Source: Coemansia sp. RSA 487 (lineage: Eukaryota > Kickxellomycota > Kickxellomycetes > Kickxellales > Kickxellaceae). From it: a stretch of DNA of 64,000 bases. Shown piece by piece: positions 51,932-60,185 of the stretch. Location of the stretch: assembly GCA_027577595.1 (NCBI GenBank), contig JANBRJ010000005.1, forward strand, positions 310,001 to 374,000, in the 5' to 3' direction. How positions within the stretch are numbered: the first letter of the stretch is position 1; every line of letters starts with the position of its first letter. The notes beneath the pieces were generated by a model. That model had not been told where the DNA came from and searched no databases. It was given only the letters and a program-made list of their open reading frames with translations. The position numbers and the translations under genes are program-made.

Positions 51932-54444
51932 ATGGCTGCTCCGAAAAAGAATGTTGCGTACTTTTACGACCGTATGTACAACCGATACCGCTTCTACTGG
52001 CAATGGCCATTGCTCCTTAAACTTCCTTGGATGGAACGATATAAATACAAATAATGACATGGAGCGCATATACTAACATCCGCTATTTGGTTGGTACTTT
52101 TTTCTTCTGGATATTTGTAGCTGATGTGGGAAATTTCCATTACGGACCAGGCCATCCTATGAAGCCCCACCGCATCCGCATGACGCATAACCTGGTGATG
52201 AGCTACGAGCTCTACAAGAAAATGTCCATATATCGTGCGGCTCCGGCAACTTGCCAGGAAATGACACAATTCCACTCTGATGACTATGTGGACTTTCTAC
52301 ATCGCGTAACGCCCGAGAATGCTAGTCAGTTCCAGCGTGAGCTGGGCAAATACAACTTTGAGGACGATTGCCCCGTTTTCGATGGCATGTTTGACCTGTT
52401 TTCCCTCTCTGCGGGGAGCTCTATGGAAGGCGCTGCTCGTCTCAATCGTGGGCTTTCTGATATTTGCATTAACTGGTCGGGCGGCCTGCATCATGCGAAA
52501 AAATGCGAAGCATCGGGATTTTGCTATATTAACGACATTGTACTTGCCATTTTGGAGCTTTTGCGCCATCACCAACGCGTCCTATATATAGACATTGATA
52601 TTCATCATGGTGACGGCGTCGAGGAGGCATTTTACACTACGGACCGTGTCATGACCTGTTCGTTCCACAAATATGGAGAATTCTTTCCAGGGACGGGTGA
52701 TATGCGCGACATTGGCGAGGCAAAGGGCAAGTACTACTCTGTGAACTTTCCACTACGTGATGGCATCGATGACCTAAGCTACGAGTCGATATTTAAGCCT
52801 GTGATCCAGCATATAATGGAGTGGTACCAACCCAACGCAGTGGTGTTACAATGTGGCACGGATTCCCTGGCCGGAGACAAGCTTGGCGCATTTAACCTTA
52901 GCATGGACGGACATGCCGAGTGCGTGCGGTTTGTCAAAGGGTTCAACCTGCCTACTCTGGTTCTTGGTGGCGGTGGCTACACAATCCGCAACGTTAGTCG
53001 CGTGTGGGCTTACGAGACCGGCATTCTTGTAGGCTGTGAGATGGACCGGAGGCTACCGATGAATGACTATATGGATTACTATGCACCAGAGTACACGCTG
53101 GATGTTCCAGCGTACAATGCAGAAAACAGCAACAGCCCCGAATACCTAGAGCGGATTAGGACTCAGGTTTTGCAGAATCTGGATCGCACTCGCTTTGCGC
53201 CAAGCGTACAGATGCAAGATGTGCCAAGGGATGCCGACCATGACTTGACCGATGAAGACGCGCTTGACCCCGAGGAACGCATGCCTGAAACAACGCGTGA
53301 CCAGCACGTTGTTCCTGACGCAGAGATGTATGAAGCTGACTCGATGGGGCTGAAGGAAAGCGCAAAGGATGGAACAAAGGTCATCAATGAAGAAATTAAC
53401 AACATGGTCGATAAGCCTAAAACCGACGAGGATATTGTGATGAAGGATGATGACGAGGGTAGTCAGGCAATGGGTGGCAGTTCGGTCGAAACGAGCGTGC
53501 AAACTGCGTCTGATGGTTCTAAGCCAGATAATGCGGTAGTGCCCGCCCCAAAGGAGGGTGGCGAAGCGATGGATGTTGATAACGAGGGAAACACAAGTTT
53601 GGGTTCTAGAGACAACAGCTACAGCGTTGGCTCTGCTCAAAGCCCGCTTCACAAAACAGCTGAGGAACCATCGTTAACACAGTCTTCACCAGAGTCTATA
53701 GAAATGCTTACTGATGAAAAGCAATCAACAAGCAATGGCGAATCGGATAAAGTGATGACAAGCGAAGAAGCTGTAGGGAATTTAGAGCCTGCCAGCGCTG
53801 CAGTTTCTCTTGGTTCCAAGGCAAACCCAGACGATAATGAGAGGCTTATCACCTCTGCTGAGGTGCCACCACCCGCGTCCAAACAGTCTGGCTCCGATAA
53901 CGACGCTGTCGATACTATTAATGCTAGCAATACGGCCACTGTATCTGCCACAGATACTTCTGTAGCCGCCGCTATCGGGGTAGATTCGATAAACAGCCCC
54001 CACGAATCAAAGGACCTGGAATCACCCGCACTAAGCCAAGCAGCTGAACACGAGTCAGCAGTCGCAATTGATCAAGGCGTACAGGTAGCCGAGAATGCTG
54101 GAGCGTCTAAAGTTGATGCTACTGAGAAGAAAGAACTATCGCAGCTTAAGCCGGCCGCAACAGCGGATGATAAGCCAGTAGCTAGTGCTGAAGTAGAAAA
54201 AGAAGAGGGTGATGGTCTGCCTACTGAGCCGACACCAAAGCAGCTACCAATCAAACAAGAAACGCGGCAACCTTCTGCAGAATCAATACCCAATCCAGAA
54301 AACCCTGTGTCATCATCAGCCACAGCAGGAGGTTCCGCACCATTTGTTAAAGCCATCCAAGATATCCAAGCCAGCGAGAAAGAAGAAGGAGAGGCTACCG
54401 AGGACGACGACGAGGATGAGGATGGCGAGATAAAGGATCTTTGA
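51932..54444 (+). CDS. RPD3: Class I histone deacetylase Rpd3 with long acidic tail
   Basis: Exons 51932-51971 and 52121-54444 join in phase to 787 residues. The catalytic domain (about residues 8-385) matches Rpd3/HDAC1-2 more than Hos2/HDAC3, with [22 protein letters not shown] and [17 protein letters not shown]. Active-site elements are present: the GLHHAKK His pair, [10 protein letters not shown] zinc ligands, [10 protein letters not shown] with the third zinc Asp, and GGGGYT with the catalytic Tyr. Yeast Rpd3 has 433 residues; here about 390 extra residues follow, rich in Glu, Asp, Ser and Ala and ending [14 protein letters not shown]. The exon junction gives [11 protein letters not shown], a wording closer to HDAC3. 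The usual CGGDSL reads CGTDSL. Rpd3 is the catalytic subunit of Sin3-type corepressors and acts in the nucleus. Confidence 0.95.
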
Positions 54445-55020
54445 CGCGTGAAATAATGAAACACTATCCTGTTCTTCGGTAACCCTGGTTTACGCACATA
54501 TGCTTGATATACTAGATATTCTCTGAAAAACGCGTTGGTCCGCATTTCTCTGTTTAGCTGTCTTTTTATCAATTTCCAGTTATGAATCAAAAAAGGTGGC
54601 TTGGATGAGTGAGAAAGTAGGTTTGGGTGGCTGCGTTATGTATAAAATCTGAATTCTCCTTGACACGCAGAAAACAGTAGATGAAATTATAGTTTTCTCT
54701 TTGCTGTCAATGTTCAGAACCCTCTGTATTCTTTTTCCTCTTCCATTGGGTTTATCAAAAGCATAGCCTATTTGCCAAACTTTTCTACATACTAACACCT
54801 CACATCAACCTTGCATTCAAGGCAAGTATACCGCTGATTGTCCAGCTTCGGCGTTGCTTAAAACGCGCAAAACGGATTTATGTTGCTTGCTATATCAAAC
54901 AGTTGAGCTACGTATATTCATATTCTACTTAACAAAAGTGTAGGTACTAGCCTGAGGTTCATGCTTAAGGGGATTTAATACAAAATACACAACGCAATAC
55001 TCAAGAACACGGCCTGTATC
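54445..55020. other. RPD3 3' end / elongase promoter
   Basis: This 576-bp AT-rich gap lies between two plus-strand genes. I see no further gene, repeat or recognisable site in it. Confidence 0.45.
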
Positions 55021-55896
55021 ATGAACGCGCAGAACAAAATCGTAGAGGCACTGATCAGGCCCAATCTTATGAAAGACCCGACAGCAGCGCATGTGGAAAG
55101 CATTCACTTGGGATCTCTGTACCACATAATGATGCAGCCCTATGTTCCGTTGATGGGAGCAGTATTCTATCTTTCAATGGTTAGGGTCTGGGAAGGAGCA
55201 AATAGACGACAGAAGCAGCGGGCTGTGGAGATGGGCTCCCAGGCCCAATGTGTCTCGAGCAAGGGATCAAGCCTCAAGCCGTTTATTGTTGTGCACAACC
55301 TTATACTGGCAGCTTACTCGCTTTGGACCTTTGTTGACTTTTTTCCTGGGGTTCTTCGTGCAACTAAAAACCATGGGCTGAAGGATGGACTGTGTGATAC
55401 TAATTCGGAGCTGTGGAATGGCAAGCTTTTGGAGCATGGCTTTTTGTTCTACCTATCGAAATACTACGAGTTCATTGACACTGCAATTATTCTTGCGAAG
55501 GGACGCGATGCGGGACGGCTGCAGACATTCCACCATGCTGGAGCAGTGTTTGTTATGTGGCTCGGCAATTACACGCAGTCGCCGTATCTGTCGTTCTTTG
55601 TATTTGAGAACAGCATCATCCACACGCTAATGTACACTTACTACACGCTAACGGCGCTAGGGTTGAAACCACCAGGAAAGCGGATTTTGACCCAGATGCA
55701 GATCGCGCAGTTTTATATTGCATTTTCTGGTGGAGTATGCTATTTGGCGCTGTTTCGGTGCCAAAAGACAGCCCAGGCAGTGTTCACTTTTGTGTTCATG
55801 GCATATATTATTGAGCTGATCAGACTGTTCACCCTGTTTTCACGCAAGACATATAAAGCCGGAGGGAATTCTGGCCCCGCAAAGAAGATCGCATAG
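55021..55896 (+). CDS. ELO-family very-long/polyunsaturated fatty acid elongase
   Basis: The protein is 291 residues and intronless, with 6-7 membrane segments. ELO signatures are FYLSKYYEFIDTAIILAKGR (KxxExxDT), NSIIHTLMYTYYTLTALG (HxxMYxYY) and the histidine box region LQTFHHAGAVFVMW. The box reads QxxHH (Q168, H171, H172) rather than HxxHH. The enzyme condenses malonyl-CoA with a fatty acyl-CoA in the ER, the first step of two-carbon elongation. From family knowledge, QxxHH is seen in delta9-type C18-PUFA elongases of microalgae and related protists, so a PUFA substrate is possible. The C-terminus ends AKKIA, a possible Lys-based ER-retention signal (KKxx-like, though shifted). Confidence 0.92.
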   Translation: MNAQNKIVEALIRPNLMKDPTAAHVESIHLGSLYHIMMQPYVPLMGAVFYLSMVRVWEGANRRQKQRAVEMGSQAQCVSSKGSSLKPFIVVHNLILAAYSLWTFVDFFPGVLRATKNHGLKDGLCDTNSELWNGKLLEHGFLFYLSKYYEFIDTAIILAKGRDAGRLQTFHHAGAVFVMWLGNYTQSPYLSFFVFENSIIHTLMYTYYTLTALGLKPPGKRILTQMQIAQFYIAFSGGVCYLALFRCQKTAQAVFTFVFMAYIIELIRLFTLFSRKTYKAGGNSGPAKKIA

Positions 55897-55992
55897 AGGT
55901 GGACCATGGAACTTGCAAACGGCGTAGTAGTATTTACACAATTCACATGCATTGTTATGACCAATATGATTTTTGACAGCTACGCAGATATC

Positions 55993-56013
55993 TTTTTTTT
56001 TTAAAAAAAAAAA
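55993..56013. terminator. T10A11 tract between convergent genes
   Basis: A perfect T-run followed by an A-run lies between the elongase stop and the neighbouring minus-strand stop. On either strand it reads as a T tract followed by an A tract, and it may serve as part of the 3'-end signal for both genes. This is inferred from position only. Confidence 0.3.
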
Positions 56014-56067
56014 TGCCAACTGAAAAAAGCCCTTCCTCTTCTTTGCATGGAATTCGCCTGGGAAAAA

Positions 56068-56601
56068 TTAGTCCTCATCTTCATCCTCAAACGCCGAACC
56101 TTCCTTGCTGGCACTGGCATTGTCTTCAGAGTATTCGTCGTAGGCGACTGCTATTTTTTGACGGGTTCTGAGTGATGGGCCAGTATCCTCGTCGTCGCTG
56201 ACACCAGAATCTATCTTACGCTTCAAAGCAGGGGAACGCAGATTGTACACTGACGATCCGCCACGCGCTGCGTCTTCATCCTCATCGCTAGAATACTCCT
56301 CGTTATCCAGGTCATCATCCTCGGACTGGTAGGCTTCCTCATACTCTTCCTCGTCAAAGTCCGAGCCTTCATCTGTTCCGGCCTTACCCTTGTCGGCAAC
56401 CTCATCGTCGCTGGCATTATCAGACTCTTTCTCCTTCTTGTCCCCCTTCTTATCCTTATCCTTGCTATTGTCAGTGATGCTTTCTGACAATGTGCGGCCG
56501 ACGCCTGGGAAGCGGGCCTCCTTAGAAGAGCCCTTGATTGAGATGGCAGGGGCTGTGCTGTTTATATTGGTAGCATCTTCGCGGCCTTTTTGGACAGTCA
56601 T
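56068..56601 (-). CDS. Unrecognised highly acidic, probably nuclear protein
   Basis: From the ATG at 56601 (MTVQKGREDATNINST) the product is 177 residues. I do not recognise a family. It is almost entirely disordered, with alternating Lys/Asp/Glu-rich tracts, a dense acidic core (DFDEEEYEEAYQSEDDDLD) and a basic patch that looks like a nuclear localisation signal (LRSPALKRKID). It ends EDEDED. The composition suits a histone- or chromatin-binding chaperone, but this is only composition. The open frame continues upstream without an ATG (TTG is the first near-cognate), so an additional 5' exon is possible. Two genes (this and NMD3) lie in tandem on the minus strand. Confidence 0.6.
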   Translation of the reverse strand: MTVQKGREDATNINSTAPAISIKGSSKEARFPGVGRTLSESITDNSKDKDKKGDKKEKESDNASDDEVADKGKAGTDEGSDFDEEEYEEAYQSEDDDLDNEEYSSDEDEDAARGGSSVYNLRSPALKRKIDSGVSDDEDTGPSLRTRQKIAVAYDEYSEDNASASKEGSAFEDEDED

Positions 56602-57090
56602 GATGAAAGGACCAGTTTTCCTTGTTCCAGGCAAAGAGTAAAAGCTGTAGAGGCTGTGGAGGCTGTGGAAAGATGATATTCAGCAGCGAGAATATGGACT
56701 GACAAAAAAAGAAAGCAAAAAAGAAATGAGAAAAAAAAGTGGACAGAAATGTTGGGATTTTGTCCGCAGAGCACATAGACAATTGCAGCCCCTGTCTGCC
56801 TCTTTCCCCCTTGATGTCGGGTTCTCCATTATACACAAATGCCACCATCTTATAAATAAACTTTTTGCCAAGAAAAATGCGTGCTGCTTCTTCCTACAGA
56901 TATCACATTGCTTATGCGGTCCGCAGTCCCAAAACCAGCAAAACGTCCTTTGGTGCTTACCTCAACGAAAAACATTAAAAGCACAGCGATCGCGCAGCCA
57001 GCCACCCACACCAGTTCCAAACCACCATCACAATCTAAGTATTGCTCATATTACCACGACAAAAGTACGCAAAAAGAGCTGAACGAATCT
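56602..57090. other. Intergenic region upstream of the acidic protein gene
   Basis: This 489-bp stretch includes repeated GAGGCTGTGG near 56649-56670. It should contain the promoter of the acidic gene and the NMD3 3' end. A missed 5' exon of the acidic gene could lie here. Confidence 0.4.
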
Positions 57091-58638
57091 CTACTCCATA
57101 CCCATTCTGACATCGTCCTCGCCTTCGCTTTCGTCGTCGTTGAGCTTCATATCTTCAAGAAGCTCCTCCAGTGGCACCTCGGGGAGCTCGTTCTCATCGT
57201 CGTTGTCGTCCTCATCCATGTCGCTCTCCATCGCGCCTGCCTGCCTGGAATGTACATTCGTGTTGGCGTCCTTGTAAAGGTTGACGCCCGAGCGCAGCTC
57301 AGGGTCTTCCTCAAGGTCGCGTAGGAACGCCTCAAAGTCGATCTCTTGCTTCTCCTGGTCTTGCTTCTTGGGAGCAAGGTCGCCTTCGTCCTTGCTAAGC
57401 GACTTGAGCCTCCAGTTGCGGGGCTTGCGCTTGCGGCGGCCCTCGGGATACGTCTTCTTCACCAGAACGACGCTCGGTATGTCGTCGGGGTTGAGCTTGT
57501 CAAAGTTCTCGTCGTTGATGTTTGCCGTCAGCAGATCGTACCCGAGTGCAGAGTCGCCGATCTTCAGAATTCCGCCCAGATGCGAGCGCACAATGATGAC
57601 GTCGTCGTTTCTGCCCACATCTGCCATGCGCTGGATCGTGATGTCTGCCAGCACGAACCGTCCGCTGCGTGGGCCGACTGGGTCGACATCCATAACATAG
57701 AACTGCTTGAGGTCTCGTCTTCCGCTGATCGACTTGACGCTTTCCTGGCGCCAGTACGAAAGCCCGGTGAGCTCTGCCGTTTGCAGAGTCTTGATGTCGA
57801 TCAGATGCACCGAGTTGCCGACACGCGTGCACAGTACAAGCGGCGCGATCTGCCCCAGAGCATTGGCCATTTTACTTGGCATCACCACCAGGTCGTCCTT
57901 GCAGATAGGGATGATTTCGACCGAGTACGTGAACTTGTAATTGGATGTCCCGCTATGAATGTCGCTAGAAATCAGCTGCTCCGACGTCTTTGACCTTGTC
58001 GGGACCATACTTCCTAGAAACTCGCACATCTTGATTGCATGGGCGCGCTGGGCAAAGTGGAAGTCAAGGCCGCCCTTGACCTCCTTGATGTTGATTGTGT
58101 CTGCGTGGGCGCCGTGCTTGAGGATGAGCTGCTCCAGATAGAAGAACGTCCTCTGGTGGTCGACCTTTTGTCTGACCTGCACCATGGCCTTCCACATATT
58201 CTGCGCCATCACTCGCGTGCAGTCCGGACACATCATTGAAGCCACCACGTACTCAACCTCGAATGCCTGCTGTAGAATCGTCGCTGCAAACACCTCCTTT
58301 TGGATTGTCAGCTTCACCTTGATACGCCTAGAATGCGGCTCGGTCCAAATAAACCCAGCGTCAATCAACCGCACCTTGGTCAGGCCCTTTAGCTTCTTTA
58401 GACACAGTGCAAGCAGCTCGCGGCTCTCGAGATCGCAGATCATCCAAGTGGCCGGCGGCTGCAGATACCGCTCACAATTTTTGCACCAATGGACGGTGGC
58501 GTGTTTCGGGATACCCTCTGTAATGTCGACTATCGAGCGCACGCAGTTCACGCACATGTTTGCGGGGTTTGGTGGTATCGCCGTGCCGCACTCGCAGCAC
58601 AGAATAAGCTGTTCTCTTGTTTCGGGGGTGTACTCCAT
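57091..58638 (-). CDS. NMD3: 60S ribosomal export adaptor Nmd3
   Basis: The protein is 515 residues from the ATG at 58638 (MEYTPETREQLILCCECG); yeast Nmd3 has 518. The N-terminal zinc-binding region shows paired Cys motifs: CCECG, CVNC, CKNCERYL and later CPDC. Conserved blocks include DAGFIWTEPHSRRIKVKLTI, KGGLDFHFAQRAHAIKM and RGFVLADI-like GRFVLADITIQRM. The C-terminus is acidic with hydrophobic spacing (ELPEVPLEELLEDMKL), matching the nuclear export signal that recruits Crm1. Nmd3 binds pre-60S subunits in the nucleus and accompanies them to the cytoplasm. The open frame extends ~60 codons upstream but without homology. The start agrees with family length. Confidence 0.97.
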   Translation of the reverse strand: MEYTPETREQLILCCECGTAIPPNPANMCVNCVRSIVDITEGIPKHATVHWCKNCERYLQPPATWMICDLESRELLALCLKKLKGLTKVRLIDAGFIWTEPHSRRIKVKLTIQKEVFAATILQQAFEVEYVVASMMCPDCTRVMAQNMWKAMVQVRQKVDHQRTFFYLEQLILKHGAHADTINIKEVKGGLDFHFAQRAHAIKMCEFLGSMVPTRSKTSEQLISSDIHSGTSNYKFTYSVEIIPICKDDLVVMPSKMANALGQIAPLVLCTRVGNSVHLIDIKTLQTAELTGLSYWRQESVKSISGRRDLKQFYVMDVDPVGPRSGRFVLADITIQRMADVGRNDDVIIVRSHLGGILKIGDSALGYDLLTANINDENFDKLNPDDIPSVVLVKKTYPEGRRKRKPRNWRLKSLSKDEGDLAPKKQDQEKQEIDFEAFLRDLEEDPELRSGVNLYKDANTNVHSRQAGAMESDMDEDDNDDENELPEVPLEELLEDMKLNDDESEGEDDVRMGME

Positions 58639-60185
58639 TTGTCCGTCGCCAGGTATATAGTATACGTTAACAATAAAGTATAATGAGAAAACTGTAAAAT
58701 AAAAAGTGATTGTGGATAGAGAGGAAGGAAGGGAGAAAGTCTTAAATGAAAAGCAAACCGAAACCCTCCCCTCTTGCCTGTTCTTTGAAGCCCTTTGGAA
58801 AAAAAAAAAAGTTCGCATTGCGGTCAAAACCGCAGCAAAAATTATACTAATCAGATCTGATCACCACTAAATTACCGAATTAAAATCTGATATCCAATAA
58901 CATGGACCATTTTCTTCGAAACACAATTAACAGCAAAACAAACAACAATCAAAAGGTTACTCTGGACATAAAAATGTGGCCACGAATTCCACAGCAAGAA
59001 AACAGTATCATGTCGCCACTAAATTCCGTATCCAAATATTGCGTGCTGTTTGTGATTGTTTGCTTTTTGTAATGAACATTGTAACGACGAGGATAGGGTG
59101 ATCAATAGTGCATCACATAAGAGCATGCATCTGGTTCTAAGTGTGTTTAACAGAGCGCCGTGTTTTCACAGTAGAACACGAGCACACCAAACCAAACGAG
59201 GAAGGGATCTAAATGCGGCCAATATTGGGGACAGACATGCAATTATTCGGCAGACAAGAAAAAGAGACTTATTAGCTGCTGTGCATTCAGCCTAAATGAG
59301 CAAATCTCACTTGAAATATGAAGTGAAAATTAGAAAAGGCAAATAATTGCCACATAGTACAAACACTATTCATTTTATTTGCTTGTTTCCATTGAATGAA
59401 AACTAAAATTCCAATGCGAGAAATGGCTTTTCCCTGATGGTTCGAAGCATTAGTGGTCGTACGCACGAAAAAAAATAAACACATTGGAAATGCACGCACA
59501 TGCAGTCTTCCGAAACAGGGGTGAATCCATGAATCAAAATATTGTTACATTTTGTAGAGTGCAATATTGCGTATCCAGAAACAATGCGTCAATATTATTT
59601 CCCATTGACAGGAATAGGCGGGGGAGAAGGGACGTGCCACAAACAAAAGAGGGAGAAGGGTGTTGTTGCGTGCACGCACAAACAGGCAACAAGCCTTCCC
59701 AAGGGTGTGTGATAGTCCCTCGCTAAATAAAACCCATTCACGATAAGAGACAAATGATACCAGATGTGCACTGATGCAAGAAATCCCTCTTGCTCGGTCC
59801 AGTTGGCACCATATTAGACTGCATCCACATGCACATGCTGGCGGCTCACAGATATTGGATTCCTTCTTAAGCGTCTTTTGCAACAGAACACGTCGTATCT
59901 GCCGCATTCCTTTCTCCTCCTGCTTGATACTTTATTCTTTTCTATACTACCAGAATACCCTTGCTGCTCCACTCCTTCTTCTTCTTTTCTATATATCCAG
60001 CAATACATGCTTGTCTCAGACATTCTGGCTGCTGAAACACTCGAAACACCTCTGTCCATAGTATAAAACACCAACAGCAGAATTACAAAACAGCCGTTTG
60101 TGGTTTCAAGATTGGCTTGGGCGAGACTAAAGCCAAAGCACAACAGCATTCTCGCTTGTTTATATCTTTCTGTTAGTGTCACAAC
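58639..60185. other. Divergent promoter region NMD3/SLM1-like
   Basis: This 1.55-kb AT-rich stretch lies between two divergent genes. Two short palindromes lie near 58819-58861 on the NMD3 side, and CCACTAAATT is repeated near 58863 and 59017. The SLM1 side is pyrimidine-rich near 59900-60000. Small reading frames show no conserved features. Confidence 0.5.
58819..58834. promoter_or_regulatory. Inverted CGG triplets (CGG-N6-CCG) upstream of NMD3
   Basis: TGCGGT-CAAA-ACCGCA is a perfect 6-bp inverted repeat containing CGG and CCG separated by six bases. That spacing is the form bound by some Zn2Cys6 factors, such as yeast Ppr1. It lies ~180 bp upstream of NMD3. Its use is inferred only. Confidence 0.3.
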
